Below are positions 1 through 9,182 of a DNA stretch of 64,000 bases, one piece after another. Both the position numbers and the translations under genes were made by a program. The DNA is from Mesorhizobium sp. (GTDB lineage Bacteria > Pseudomonadota > Alphaproteobacteria > Rhizobiales > Rhizobiaceae). Location of the stretch: positions 1-64,000 of the forward strand of contig SAQE01000013.1 in assembly GCA_004020545.1 (NCBI GenBank). The letters are read 5' to 3'. The first letter of the stretch is position 1. The number at the start of each line of letters is the position of its first letter. A model generated the notes under the pieces. That model was not told the DNA's origin. It saw only the letters and a list, made by a program, of their open reading frames with translations, and searched no databases.

Positions 1-2
1 CC

Positions 3-914
3 AAGGAAAGCCACAAGTGGATCGGCACCGCCAAGGCGGCATGCCAGGCGCTGACCGACGCGCCGCAGATGACGGTGATCGGCGACCGCGAGGCCGACAT
101 CTACGAAGTGTTTGCAAGGCTGCCCGACGAGCGCACCCATGTTCTCATCCGCGCTGTACGGGATCGGGCCTTGGGCACGCGGGGCGAGCGCCTGTTCGGC
201 GCGATCGCCAAGACGCCGGAAGCCGGCCGCATCGCCTTTGAGCTGCAGGCCCGACCCGGCCGGCCGGCCCGCACCGTCGAACTGGCCGTTCGCTTCACCG
301 CGGTGAGCTTGCGCCAGCCCCGCCTTGGCGCCGACAGCCGCGATCCGCGCGAACTCACGCTCAACATGGTGGAAGTGCGTGAGATCGATCCACCTTCGGC
401 CAAGGACGCGGTGATCTGGCGGCTGTTGACCACCCACAGCGTCGAAACGCTCGCCGATGCCTGCCGCATCGTCGACCTCTATCGCTCGCGTTGGAGCGTC
501 GAACAGCTGTTCCGGACCGTGAAGTCGCAGGCCATCGATCTGGAGGAAAGTCTCATCGCCGACGGCGATGCACTCGAACGTCTGGCCGCCACCGCTCTGG
601 TCGTCGCCACCAGGGTCATGCAACTCGTACACGGGCGTGGTTCGCCGGGCCAGAACTTCCAGGCCGCACGCCTCTTCGATCCCACCGAGATCACCGTCCT
701 GGAAGCGCTCATCGCCAAGCTCGAAGGCAAGACCCAAAAGCAGAAGAACCCGCACCCCACGCACACGCTCGCCTGGGCCGCCTGGTGTATCGCAAGGCTC
801 GGAGGCTGGAACGGCTACGAAAAGGAACGCCCGCCAGGGCCCATCACCTTCACCCACGGCCTCAGACGCTTCAACGCCATCACAGACGGCTTCGTTCTGG
901 CCTCGCAAAAATGA
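3..914 (+). CDS. IS4-family (Tn5-like) transposase, 5' end outside window
   Basis: The frame is open from base 3 to a TGA at 912-914, about 303 codons, so the N-terminus lies beyond the left edge. GDREADIYE near the start matches the region around the second catalytic Asp of Tn5-type enzymes. YRSRWSVEQLFRTVKSQ in the middle is the Y-R-E-K signature of IS4-family transposases and carries the catalytic Glu. The C-terminal part is uninterrupted, so this may be an intact transposase seen in part. The terminal inverted repeats were not identified. The protein would catalyse cut-and-paste transposition of its element. Confidence 0.85.
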   Translation, partial: KESHKWIGTAKAACQALTDAPQMTVIGDREADIYEVFARLPDERTHVLIRAVRDRALGTRGERLFGAIAKTPEAGRIAFELQARPGRPARTVELAVRFTAVSLRQPRLGADSRDPRELTLNMVEVREIDPPSAKDAVIWRLLTTHSVETLADACRIVDLYRSRWSVEQLFRTVKSQAIDLEESLIADGDALERLAATALVVATRVMQLVHGRGSPGQNFQAARLFDPTEITVLEALIAKLEGKTQKQKNPHPTHTLAWAAWCIARLGGWNGYEKERPPGPITFTHGLRRFNAITDGFVLASQK

Positions 915-1086
915 CCCGAAGCAAATGTGTGCGCACGCTAGCCCACAAGGGGAGAAGGGCGGGTGCCGCTGGCCCAGTCATTAGTTCAACGAAATTTGAA
1001 CTTTTTTCTTTGACGTGCGCGGAACCGCACCTAAATCTTGCGTCAACCAACTCGCATCCGCCCCCGAACCCACAAGGCCTCCCACG

Positions 1087-1956
1087 ATGAACCAGTACAC
1101 CCCGCCGAAAGTCTGGACCTGGAACAAGCCGAATGGCGGTGCCTTCGCCTCGATCAACCGGCCGGTCGCCGGGCCGACGCATGAGAAGGAACTGCCGGTC
1201 GGCAAGCATCCGCTGCAGCTCTATTCGCTGGCCACCCCCAATGGCCAGAAGGTCACGATCATGCTGGAGGAGCTTCTGGCGCTCGGCCACACGGGCGCCG
1301 AATACGACGCCTGGCTGATCCGCATCAACGAAGGCGACCAGTTCGGCTCAGGCTTCGTCGAGGTCAACCCGAACTCCAAGATCCCGGCGCTGCTGGATCG
1401 CAGCGAGCCGAAGCCGGTACGCGTGTTCGAATCCGGCTCGATCCTCACTTATCTGGCCGAAAAGTTCGGCGAATTCCTGCCTACCGAGCGCGCCGCCCGC
1501 GCCGAAACCTTCTCGTGGCTGTTCTGGCAAATGGGCTCGGCGCCCTATCTCGGCGGCGGCTTCGGCCATTTCTACGCCTATGCTCCGGAAAAGATCGAAT
1601 ACGCCATCGACCGCTTCGCCATGGAGACCAAGCGGCAGATGGACGTGCTCGACCGCAGGCTGGCGCAAAGCGAATACCTTGCCGGCCCCGACTACACGAT
1701 CGCCGACATGGCGGTTTGGCCCTGGTATGGCGGACTCGCCAAGGGCCGCAGCTACAACGATGCCGCGCAGTTCCTCGCCGTGCACGAATACAAGCACGTG
1801 CAGCGCTGGGCCGACGCGATCGACGCCAGGCCCGCGGTCAAGCGCGGCCGCATGGTCAACCGCATCTCCGGCGACCCGGCCTACCAGCTCCACGAGCGCC
1901 ACGACGCCAGCGACTTCGAGACGAAGACGCAGGATAAGCTGGTGGCAGCGGAGTGA
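1087..1956 (+). CDS. yghU: Glutathione-dependent disulfide-bond oxidoreductase, YghU family
   Basis: A 289-residue protein of the glutathione S-transferase superfamily. The start at 1087 (MNQYTPPKVW) gives the usual length; the frame is open further upstream, but that stretch does not look coding. The N-terminal thioredoxin-like domain has LATPNGQKVTIMLEE and NPNSKIPAL, followed by the ESGSILTYLAEK helix that binds glutathione. The all-alpha C-terminal domain contains YTIADMAVWPWYGG. Family members reduce disulfides using two glutathione molecules and act in the cytoplasm. It stands alone; a palindromic intergenic repeat begins just after its stop. The family assignment is firm; the physiological substrate is unknown. 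Confidence 0.9.
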   Translation: MNQYTPPKVWTWNKPNGGAFASINRPVAGPTHEKELPVGKHPLQLYSLATPNGQKVTIMLEELLALGHTGAEYDAWLIRINEGDQFGSGFVEVNPNSKIPALLDRSEPKPVRVFESGSILTYLAEKFGEFLPTERAARAETFSWLFWQMGSAPYLGGGFGHFYAYAPEKIEYAIDRFAMETKRQMDVLDRRLAQSEYLAGPDYTIADMAVWPWYGGLAKGRSYNDAAQFLAVHEYKHVQRWADAIDARPAVKRGRMVNRISGDPAYQLHERHDASDFETKTQDKLVAAE

Positions 1957-1957
1957 T

Positions 1958-2068
1958 GAGCTCTACCCTCCCCCTCGTGGGGAGAGTCGCTGCGAAGCAG
2001 CGGGGCTGGCGCCGCCCCCCACCCGGACCTTCGGTCCGACCTCCCCACAAGGGGGAGGTAGAGCGCTC
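1958..2068. repeat. Palindromic intergenic repeat element (rhizobial mosaic type)
   Basis: A GC-rich block between the convergent yghU and PEBP genes. It begins GAGCTCTACCCTCCCC and ends GGGGAGGTAGAGCGCTC, so the ends are inverted copies, and it has an inner hairpin around CGGACCTTCGGTCCG. Related pieces built on CTCCCC-TTGTGGGGGAG recur at about 2890, 8420, 9215, 9305, 10000 and 10585, and a relative of the 9190 unit lies at 30215. Transcribed, it would form a strong hairpin and could serve as a bidirectional terminator for the two convergent genes. Confidence 0.7.
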
Positions 2069-2070
2069 CG

Positions 2071-2616
2071 CTACCTCCCATACGTATATGTCACACTCGC
2101 CTCGCCGAGGGCGGAGCTCTTGGCCGCCACCGCCACCATCTCCGGTGACGGACTTTCCGGCGTGCGCAACTTCGCCTCGCCCAGCGCGTAGAGCGTGAAC
2201 ACATAATGATGCGCGCCGCTGCCGGGCGGCGGGCATGGGCCGAAATAGCCGGCGCGGCCGACGCCACCCGTGCCGGACACCGTACCCTTGGGCAGGCGCT
2301 TGCCGCCCTTGGAGCCTGCGCCTTCGGCCAGGCCCTTGGCGCTTGCGGGGATGTTCCAGGCGAGCCAGTGCCAGAAACCCTTGCCGCCGTTGGCGTCGGG
2401 GTCGAACATGGTGAGCGCGTAGCTTTTGGTGCCGGCCGGCGGGTCCTTCCAGGCAAGCGCGATCGAAACGCTCTTGCCGCCGCAGCCGGCTTTGTCGCCG
2501 AGATATTTTGCGTCCCATTTGCCGTTGGAGACCGACGGGCTGGAGATCTCGAAGGCCGATGCCTGGGTGGCGAAAGCAGTGAGCGCAAGCAAGGTGAAGC
2601 CAAGGCGTAAGGTCAT
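2071..2616 (-). CDS. YbhB/YbcL-type PEBP (Raf kinase inhibitor-like) protein, secreted
   Basis: A 181-residue protein with a signal peptide (MTLRLGFTLLALTAF, likely cleaved after the ASA motif). The start at 2616 is set by GGGGAGGAAAGC just upstream. The mature part has the PEBP landmarks: ALTMFDPDA, a short HWLAWNIPA segment and YFGPCPPPGSGAHHYVF, the ligand-pocket region of phosphatidylethanolamine-binding proteins. The bacterial family is periplasmic or cytoplasmic with poorly defined ligands. It is convergent with yghU and transcribed alone. The family is clear; the function is not. Confidence 0.88.
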   Translation of the reverse strand: MTLRLGFTLLALTAFATQASAFEISSPSVSNGKWDAKYLGDKAGCGGKSVSIALAWKDPPAGTKSYALTMFDPDANGGKGFWHWLAWNIPASAKGLAEGAGSKGGKRLPKGTVSGTGGVGRAGYFGPCPPPGSGAHHYVFTLYALGEAKLRTPESPSPEMVAVAAKSSALGEASVTYTYGR

Positions 2617-2886
2617 GCTTTCCTCCCCTTCTGGCCAAGGTGTAATGAGTTTAGCGGAAAAGCGGCCCGAAAAAGGGCAGCGCCAACGTCCCAAGAACGA
2701 AAAAAATCCCGCCGGTGGAGGCCGTCGGGGCTCTTTCGTTCGGGCCGCGAAGGTGGGACTTCGCGGCCTGTCGATCCAGGGGGTGTTGGATCGGCCGCGA
2801 CCCTGGCCGAAGAATCGGCCGCGCCGATAATCACGCCTGCGCACCACCAATCACGCCTGCGCGAGAAGGAGGTGATAGCCGGATTG

Positions 2887-2912
2887 CTGATCTCCCCCCT
2901 GGGGGGAGATTA
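2887..2912. repeat. Short palindromic intergenic repeat (CTCCCC...GGGGAG)
   Basis: GATCTCCCCCCTGGGGGGAGAT is an almost perfect inverted repeat at the 3' end of the aminotransferase gene. It is the core unit of the repeat family that punctuates the left 10 kb. The hairpin could end transcription of the gene read leftward across it. Confidence 0.55.
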
Positions 2913-4118
2913 ACCCCTCAACAGTTTCGCCAACCTCGGCACGCCCTCGCCCACCGCGCGATCATCCGCCAGCGTGAACGACATGCGCAGCGTGTTGCGG
3001 GCGGTGCCGTCGGCGAAGAACGCGTTGCCCGGCACGAAGGCGACGCGCGCCTCCTTCACCGAACGCGCCAGGAGTTCGGTGGCGTCGGAGCCTTCCGGAA
3101 GCGTCAGCCAGACGAACATGCCGCCATCCGGACGGTTCCAGGAAATGCCGTCAGGCATGTTGGCTTCGAGCGCGCCAAGCAGCGCGTCGCGGCGCCGGCG
3201 GTAGGCGCCGATCAGCTTTTCCACCTGGCCATCGAAGATGGTCTGGGCGACGCGGTGCATCACCATCTGGTTGATTGAGGGGCTGTGCAGGTCGGAAGCC
3301 TGCTTCATCAGCACCAGCTTTTCCACCACATGGCGCGGCGCGCAGACCCAGCCGACACGCATGCCGGGCGACAGGATCTTCGAGAAGGAACCGCAATAGA
3401 GCGTGCGGGCGTTATCGATGCCGCCGGAGCGTGCGCAGTCCAGCGCCAGGATCGGCGGCACGGCCTCGCCGTCATAGCGCAGCGCGCGGTAGGCGGCGTC
3501 CTCGATGACTGCGATGTCGAGCTCGCCGGCGAGATCGAGCACCGCCTCGCGCTGTTTGGCATCAAGCGTGTTGCCGGTCGGGTTGGCGAAGTCAGGCACC
3601 AGATAGGCGAATTTCACCTTGCCGCCATTAGCGGCGGCTGCCGCGCGATAGGCTTCCGGCGTCATGTTGCCGCCGGCCGTGTTGAGCCTGTCGTAGCGCG
3701 GCTCATAGGCGTTGAAGGCCTGCAGCGCGCCGAGATAGGTCGGCCAGGTGACCAAAGCCGTATCGCCGGGCGACAGGAACAGCTTGCCGAGATAGTCGAG
3801 CGCCTGCTGAGAACCGGACGTGATGAAGATGTTGCCCTCGTCGCACGCCACACCGAGCTTGCCCATCTGGCCGGCCAGCCATTTGCGCAGGGGCAAAAAA
3901 CCTTCGCTGACCTGGTATTGCAGGGCGGCGCCCGCTTCCGCGCCGCCGAGCACGGCCTGATAGGCGTCGCCGATCGCCTCGGCCGGAAACAGCGAGGGGT
4001 CCGGGATGCCGCCGGCAAAGGAGATGATGTCGGGCTGATCGAGCAGCTTCAACAGCTCGCGGATTTCCGAGGCCTTCATGCGCGAGGAGCGCGAGGCCAG
4101 AAGGTTCAACAGGGTCAA
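2910..4118 (-). CDS. PLP-dependent class I/II aminotransferase (LysN/2-aminoadipate aminotransferase-like)
   Basis: A 402-residue fold-type I aminotransferase. Landmarks are IISFAGGIPDPSLFP near the N-terminus, a glycine-rich ITSGSQQALDYLGK segment that binds the cofactor phosphate, NPTGNTL, and SFSKILSPGMRVGW containing the PLP lysine. The C-terminal small domain has RPDGGMFVWL. The subgroup includes 2-aminoadipate, valine-pyruvate and other broad amino-acid aminotransferases, so the substrate cannot be named from sequence. The gene stands alone. It is followed by a CTCCCC palindrome and preceded by an AT-richer intergenic stretch. Confidence 0.88.
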   Translation of the reverse strand: MTLLNLLASRSSRMKASEIRELLKLLDQPDIISFAGGIPDPSLFPAEAIGDAYQAVLGGAEAGAALQYQVSEGFLPLRKWLAGQMGKLGVACDEGNIFITSGSQQALDYLGKLFLSPGDTALVTWPTYLGALQAFNAYEPRYDRLNTAGGNMTPEAYRAAAAANGGKVKFAYLVPDFANPTGNTLDAKQREAVLDLAGELDIAVIEDAAYRALRYDGEAVPPILALDCARSGGIDNARTLYCGSFSKILSPGMRVGWVCAPRHVVEKLVLMKQASDLHSPSINQMVMHRVAQTIFDGQVEKLIGAYRRRRDALLGALEANMPDGISWNRPDGGMFVWLTLPEGSDATELLARSVKEARVAFVPGNAFFADGTARNTLRMSFTLADDRAVGEGVPRLAKLLRG

Positions 4119-4381
4119 GGCGCACCTCCCGCGGGGCGATTTTTGTATTTAGGTCAACCAAGCTGACCTATTATCAGCCTTTGCTTTCGGCGTGAATAGC
4201 CAAAACGGCCACGATGCATCGTCCAGGCGACATTATCGTCACGCATGTCGTCTTCCTGGCCTGCATATTTTCGTCAATGCTAATGGAAAAATGTTGCGGG
4301 TTCAGCGAACTCGGCGCAGCATAAAACGCAGAAGTCGGCAGCCTGAGAGAAAATCAATCCGGCCGAGGGGGGGGGGTACGC

Positions 4382-5127
4382 ATGACACTCGAACTTATCG
4401 GGGCCGGATTCGGCCGCACCGGCACGTGGTCGACTTTCGCCGCGCTGAACAGGCTCGGCTTTCCGAGCTACCACATGCAGGAAGTCATCATAAACAAGGC
4501 CAACAAAGGCCATCTCGACTTCTGGCGCAAGGTGGCGAACAGCCCGCCCGGGAGCCAGCACGATTGGAACCGCGTCTTCGCCAACTACCGGGCGACCGTC
4601 GACAATCCGGGCTGCTGTGTATGGAAGGAATTGATGGCCGCCTATCCCCGCGCCAAGGTGCTTTTGACGCTGCATCCGCGCGGCGCCGAGGCCTGGTACG
4701 AAAGCACCATCGACACGATCTACTTCACCGAGAATGTCTGGCAGTTCAGGGTGCTCGAATGGCTGACGCCGTTCGGCCGCAAGTTCGGCGACATGTCGCG
4801 GAAACTGATCTGGGGCCGCGCGTTGAAAGGCGTGATGAACGACCGCGACAAGGCGGTGGCGTGCTACAACGCCTATATCGACGAGGTGAAGGCAGCGGTG
4901 TCGCGGAAAGGCTCCTGGTCTTCAAGGTGACCGACGGCAGGGGGCCGCTCTGCGATTTCCTCGGCGTTCCGATTCCGAACGAGCCCTTCCCCAACCTCAA
5001 CGACCGCGCCAGCATCAAGAAGATCATCCGCGACATGATCATCGGTTCCTATGTGATGCTGGCCGGCGTGGCGCTTGCGCTTGCGATCGCGGTGGCGGTC
5101 GGCGGGCTGTGGTGGTGGCTGGGGTAG
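4382..5127 (+). pseudogene. Sulfotransferase-family protein, broken by one frameshift
   Basis: Codons 1-175 from ATG 4382 encode an N-terminus typical of the Sulfotransfer_4-type family (GAGFGRTGTWSTFAAL, the 5'-PSB loop, then SYHMQEV). At about 4897-4905 the frame slips. The downstream continuation LLVFKVTDGRGPLCDFLG and a C-terminal transmembrane helix (ASIKKIIRD...VGGLWWWLG) are in the +1 frame up to 5127. One missing base in GTGTCGCGGAAAGG would restore AVSAERLLVF. Everything else looks intact, so this is either a recent null allele or a sequencing error. The predicted activity is PAPS-dependent sulfation at a membrane, substrate unknown. Confidence 0.8.
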
Positions 5128-5357
5128 AGGGTGAAAAAGGGGGGCCGGCGAATTGCCGCCCGGGTTTGCGAGGTACTACGGGATTGTCGGCATATTAGAT
5201 TAAGCGCATATTATCCCAAGCCGAAGCGTTGCTCCGGTCGAACCGCCATTGGCCATGGTACCCAGGCGGTCCGCAGATCAGGTCAAATGTCAGGGAAAGA
5301 AGGCAAGTCCGTGCTGCCCACGGGCAGCCCGAGACATGATATTTGGAGGAGATTCCC

Positions 5358-5672
5358 ATGAAGGTTACCATATTGGCTAATTACGAACCCCAGGCTGCCA
5401 AGGGGCTGATGCAGGGATCGAACCGGGAAGCTGCAGTCCAAGCGCTTTTCGAAAGTGTCGGCGGCAAGATGAACAGCCTGACGTTTACACGCGGCCTCTA
5501 TGACGTCGTCGTCAATGGCGAGGTGCCGGATCAGGTTGCAGGGATGGGCATGACCCTTGCGGTGCGGGCAAGCGGTTCGGTGCGCGACCTCGTCGTCCTC
5601 GAGGAGCTCGACATGAAGGCGGTGATCGCGGCCGCCAACAAGGCTGCCGGCGTCTACAAGCCGGCCGGCTGA
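5358..5672 (+). CDS. GYD domain-containing protein
   Basis: A 104-residue protein starting at ATG 5358, chosen because GGAGGAGA lies just upstream. It has the GYD-domain pattern: ILANYEPQAAKGLMQGSNREAA near the N-terminus, then TRGLYDVVVNGEVPD and a conserved-length C-terminus. This is a small dimeric alpha/beta-barrel family found across proteobacteria without a known biochemical role. It is followed 170 bp later by another small alpha/beta-barrel protein on the same strand. Confidence 0.8.
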   Translation: MKVTILANYEPQAAKGLMQGSNREAAVQALFESVGGKMNSLTFTRGLYDVVVNGEVPDQVAGMGMTLAVRASGSVRDLVVLEELDMKAVIAAANKAAGVYKPAG

Positions 5673-5844
5673 CCCGTTTGACCAGGCGGCATGGGGCGTA
5701 TTGAACGTGCCCGTGCCGCCGGTCCGCACATGAAAGATCGGCATCTGCAACCGAGGATCCGCCAGCACGGCGGGTGCCGCCCAGGAGACACGCGGCGCTC
5801 CATGGCCGGAACAGGATTGCCGCCCAAACCAATCGGAGGAAGCC

Positions 5845-6141
5845 ATGACCGCCTACAATGTGGTCCGCTTTCGCACCAAGCCAGGCAAGGAAGAGGCCTT
5901 TGTCGATGCGCATGCAAACATCTCGCTGAACGCCAAGGGCTTTCGCAAGGGCGCCCTTATCAAGACCGGCGAGCGCACATTCTGCTTTGTCGGTGAATGG
6001 AGCGACATGGACAGCCTCGCCGCGGCGCGCCCGACGATGATCGGCATTCTCGACACGTTCCGCGATATGCTTGAGGATCTCGGCGGCGATCTCGGCGTGA
6101 CGGACCCGGTGTCCGGGACGGTCGTTGCGGAAATAGGCTGA
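5845..6141 (+). CDS. Small ABM-like (dimeric alpha/beta-barrel) protein
   Basis: A 98-residue protein with CGGAGGAAGCC directly before ATG 5845. The opening YNVVRFRTKPGKEEAFVDAH is typical of antibiotic-biosynthesis-monooxygenase-like ferredoxin folds. Later come GALIKTGERTFCFVGEW and a helix ending VSGTVVAEIG. Family members are monooxygenases or heme/quinone-binding proteins, but the signature is too general to assign a reaction. It has the same orientation as the upstream GYD gene, with which it could be co-transcribed. Confidence 0.7.
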   Translation: MTAYNVVRFRTKPGKEEAFVDAHANISLNAKGFRKGALIKTGERTFCFVGEWSDMDSLAAARPTMIGILDTFRDMLEDLGGDLGVTDPVSGTVVAEIG

Positions 6142-6236
6142 GGAAGCCGCCAATCGGCGATGGCCGGGCCGCCAGGCGCGCCCGGCCGACGCCATCGGCT
6201 GTGGTGAGGGGCCACGCATATGCGTCGGCCCTTTAT

Positions 6237-6392
6237 CTAGAACGGCAACCGGATCTCGTTGTCCTGAACGGAGTCAGGCCAGCCGATGTCCTTGCGGATT
6301 TCCGGCGGCAGGCCGTTCAATTCGCGCGTCGTCCTGCGGCGCTCGCTCGCCTGCGCAAAGGCGGCGCGGATGCGGTTAAAGCTCTTAAACAT
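6237..6392 (-). CDS. DUF1127 small protein
   Basis: A 51-residue basic protein starting MFKSFNRIRAAFAQ. TGTGGAGGTCCCG precedes ATG 6392, so this start is preferred to the upstream one at 6440. The motif RTTRELNGLPPEIRKDIGW is the DUF1127 core, an Arg-rich helix followed by LPPEIRKDIG. Alphaproteobacterial DUF1127 proteins have been linked to RNA binding and to phosphate or carbon adaptation, but no role can be given here. Single gene. Confidence 0.82.
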   Translation of the reverse strand: MFKSFNRIRAAFAQASERRRTTRELNGLPPEIRKDIGWPDSVQDNEIRLPF

Positions 6393-6574
6393 CGGGACCT
6401 CCACAAGGCAGCGGCAGAAAGATCGGTGCTGCCCGCTCACCGGGCGCCGCTTTTGAGGTCCGTCTGTAACCAGCCGATTGCGCGCGAACGGTGAAATGCT
6501 TCACGAAGCCTAGGCGACCTGAAACATTTGTGTGCAAACTGATTTGTGGGCTTGGGCGCTAGCCGGCCTCCGTT

Positions 6575-7894
6575 TCAACGTGCCGCCCAATTGCCTTTCA
6601 GCCCGGTCGGCCCGGCCTCCCTTACGATGACCTCGCGGTGCGGATAGGGGATGCCTATTCCGTTCTCCTTGAACGTATCCCACAGCGCCAAGAGCACCTT
6701 GCCGCGCACATTGGTCAGGCCCTGCTGCGGATCGCGGATCCAGAAGCGCAGGACGAAGTTGAGCGAGGAGTCGCCGAACCCCGTCAGCCAGCAGACCGGG
6801 CGCCGGTCGGCTTCGACCCGGCCGACACTGATGGCGGCCTCTATCGCCAGTTCGCTGACCTTATGCGGGTCGGCGTCGTAGGAGACGCCAAAGTCCACGT
6901 CGAGCCGCACGAGATTGTCGCTGAACGACCAGTTGATGACCCTTCGAGTGATGAAGTCTTCGTTAGGAATGAGATATTCGCGGCCGTCGCGCGTCACCAC
7001 CGAGACGAAGCGCGCCCGCAATTCACGTATCCAGCCGAATGTACCTTCAAGCGAAATGGTGTCGCCCGGCTTGATCGACTTGTCGAGCAGGATGATGATG
7101 CCGGAGACGAAGTTCGAAACGACCTTCTGCAGCCCGAAGGCGAGACCGACGCCGATCGCTCCGGAGAAAACCGTCAGCGCCGTCAGGTCGACGCCGACGG
7201 CGGAAAGGGCGACAGCGCCGGCAACCAGCACCAGGCCGATCTTCGCCACCTTGCCGACAAGGACGCGGATCGAGGGTGTCAGTTCCTCGGAGATGCGGAC
7301 ACGCTCATCGACATAGTTGCCGATGACCACCGCAAGCCAGACCGTGGCGACCAGCAGCAGCGCCGCCTTGAGCAGCACGAGAGCCGAAAGGCGGACGGCG
7401 CCCATGGGGATGGCGAGGCTGTCCAGCATCGCTGCGGTCTCGTCACTGACGCCCAGGATGACAAGCGCCGCATAGATCCAGATCAGCCAGCCGAGCAGAC
7501 GGGCGGCGAGGCGGTTGCGGATGACGCGCGACAGAACCGAGGCCAGAAGCCAGGCAAGCGACAGTGAAAGCACGATTTGGACGAGGTAGGTGTGGCTTGG
7601 CCACACGAAAGGGCGCATGACGGTGCGCGCGGCGAACAGGAAGAGCGCGAAAAGAATCCAGTCGGTGCGCCGCAACAGGGCGATCACGACCCTCAGCAGG
7701 CCGGGATGACCCTTGATCTGGCGTGCCCGGTCCTCAACGAGCAACTCGACGCGCCGGCCCGCAAGCCTCGCCGCGAGGAACAGCGCGAGGATGATGACGG
7801 CCTGGTAAAGGAGCCACGGCGTGGCGGCATAATCGAGCCATCCGCTGGACCAGACCAGCGCTCGATCGATGGCGTCGCGAACATCCATTGCCAT
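6575..7894 (-). CDS. MscS-family mechanosensitive ion channel
   Basis: A 439-residue inner-membrane protein. Several N-terminal hydrophobic segments (for example WLLYQAVIILALFLAARLA and IYAALVILGVSD) precede the conserved pore and beta-domain region. The pore-lining helix is around SAVGVDLTALTVFSGAIG and GLQKVVSNFVSGIIILLDKS. The cytosolic part begins PGDTISLEGTFGWI and continues through IPNEDFITRRVINWSFSD. It is longer than E. coli MscS because of extra N-terminal helices, as in YnaI- or MscK-like subgroups. The channel would release solutes on hypo-osmotic shock. It is an isolated gene. Confidence 0.9.
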   Translation of the reverse strand: MAMDVRDAIDRALVWSSGWLDYAATPWLLYQAVIILALFLAARLAGRRVELLVEDRARQIKGHPGLLRVVIALLRRTDWILFALFLFAARTVMRPFVWPSHTYLVQIVLSLSLAWLLASVLSRVIRNRLAARLLGWLIWIYAALVILGVSDETAAMLDSLAIPMGAVRLSALVLLKAALLLVATVWLAVVIGNYVDERVRISEELTPSIRVLVGKVAKIGLVLVAGAVALSAVGVDLTALTVFSGAIGVGLAFGLQKVVSNFVSGIIILLDKSIKPGDTISLEGTFGWIRELRARFVSVVTRDGREYLIPNEDFITRRVINWSFSDNLVRLDVDFGVSYDADPHKVSELAIEAAISVGRVEADRRPVCWLTGFGDSSLNFVLRFWIRDPQQGLTNVRGKVLLALWDTFKENGIGIPYPHREVIVREAGPTGLKGNWAAR

Positions 7895-8078
7895 ACGACC
7901 ATCATGGACGGGCTAAAGCGCGTCGCGATCTTTCAGGTTCGCTCCGTGCGCTTTAGATTCTTGATTTTGCGCATGTCTCCCGAAACCGGTTCCCACTTTC
8001 GGGAGACATGCTCTAGCAAAGCGCAACCCGCCGTTGCGGGGTCTATTTCAAAGCCGCGCGTTCACGCGCTCGGGGCGA

Positions 8079-8255
8079 CTATGCGCCGGCGGCGCGCTGC
8101 CGTTTGCCCGACGAGTTCTTCCGTTCATCCTCTTCGTCGATCTCGTCCATCGCCTGTTCCCAAAAGCGCAAATCGGCGCCCTCGGGCTTTCCTTCCTTTT
8201 CCCAAAGCTCATAGGCGCGCTGGCGGATGCGGTCTTCCCTGGTCTGTTCAGCCAT
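8079..8255 (-). CDS. DUF2934-type small protein
   Basis: A 58-residue ORF read directly from the sequence. ATG at 8255 is preceded by CGGGAGGAATCC, and the stop TAG is at 8079-8081. The product begins MAEQTREDRIRQRAYELWEK and continues EGKPEGADLRFWEQAMDE, the core of the DUF2934 family. The C-terminal tail is acidic then basic (EEDERKNSSGKRQRAAGA). The function of the family is unknown. The good ribosome-binding site and family match make it a real gene despite its size. Confidence 0.78.
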   Translation of the reverse strand: MAEQTREDRIRQRAYELWEKEGKPEGADLRFWEQAMDEIDEEDERKNSSGKRQRAAGA

Positions 8256-8259
8256 GGAT

Positions 8260-8696
8260 TCCTCCCGATCTCTGTTTCACCAGAAGGAACGTCGGCGCAA
8301 GCGAAACGATCCATGCTAAGGCCTGGCGGCGGCCAATTTTCCAGGTGCGACCCCGCCCTCAGCCGATCAATCCGCCATCCTTGGCGGTGCGGGATAGAAA
8401 GTGTTTCGTCGAAGCTGCCGATCTCCCCGCTTGTGGGGGAGATTGCGCGCCCGGTGCAAACCGCCGCCGTTAACCTTAATCTCAAGAGCCGGTGGGGAAG
8501 TCCGTGCTCCCTGCCTATTCCGCTTTCGCGGAAGTTTCCGCGCGAAAAAAATGTGCGATAGTACAGTCTGCGGTATGAGGCCGCCGTGGTCGACGCGGAC
8601 GCCCAAGCACATCCCCAACAATGTCGCCCCCAACGGCCGCGTCGACCATGAACTGAACGGCGATCTGACCCGGGTCGCCGTTTTGTTCTTAAGCAA
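8260..8696. other. Non-coding stretch with one intergenic repeat
   Basis: No convincing gene is seen here on either strand. It contains a CTCCCCGCTTGTGGGGGAG palindrome at about 8423-8441, an AT-richer stretch near 8540-8570, and a TGGTCGACGCGG / CGCGTCGACCA inverted pair around 8587-8650 that could form a hairpin. Confidence 0.45.
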
Positions 8697-9152
8697 TCAG
8701 GCTTCCGTCCTGGCGTATTCCGCGACCAGCCCCTCATATTCCTCGAAGGCCGGCAAGGCCGCATAACTGTGCACGGCTGGCGTCTCGGCCCAGGGCAATT
8801 TCTCGTTGGTCCAGGTCTCGATGAAGGGCGTGAACCAGGCAGGGTCATCGAGCATGGTCGGGCGCAAATTGACGAACCAGTCGAGCCCTTCCGGCCTAGT
8901 AAACATCCAGCTCATGCAGTAGCCGCAGAAATAGTGTTTCGATGCGCCGTGCAGGCCGCCGATCACCGGTTCGCCTTTGGTGATCTCGAAGCCTTGCGCG
9001 GGAATGGCGGCGCTCAACGAATAGGCGCTGGACGACATGCGCTGGCAGCCGGTGCAATGGCAGGCCATGGTGAGCAAGGGGTTTGCCGAAATCTTCAGGC
9101 GCACGCGGCCGCAGCGGCAGCCTCCTTCAGCGGGCAGGGAAAGGTTGGGCAC
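8697..9152 (-). CDS. GFA family (glutathione-dependent formaldehyde-activating enzyme-like) protein
   Basis: A 151-residue zinc-binding protein. The GTG at 9152 is chosen because AAGGAG lies 7 bases upstream and the next residues run straight into the domain; the frame upstream overlaps an intergenic repeat. Cysteine motifs are visible in order: EGGCRCGRVR, CHCTGCQ, and FCGYCMSW, the metal ligands of the GFA/CENP-V fold. Most bacterial members are uncharacterised; the name derives from an enzyme making S-hydroxymethylglutathione. It is followed on the left by an intergenic region and is transcribed alone. Confidence 0.85.
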   Translation of the reverse strand: MPNLSLPAEGGCRCGRVRLKISANPLLTMACHCTGCQRMSSSAYSLSAAIPAQGFEITKGEPVIGGLHGASKHYFCGYCMSWMFTRPEGLDWFVNLRPTMLDDPAWFTPFIETWTNEKLPWAETPAVHSYAALPAFEEYEGLVAEYARTEA

Positions 9153-9182
9153 GGTGGGGCTCCTTGAAGTTTCAACAACAAA

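Noticed and set aside
4192-4381. Upstream part of the frame that holds the sulfotransferase 3' end
   Set aside because: It precedes the true start at 4382 and encodes unrelated Arg-rich sequence.
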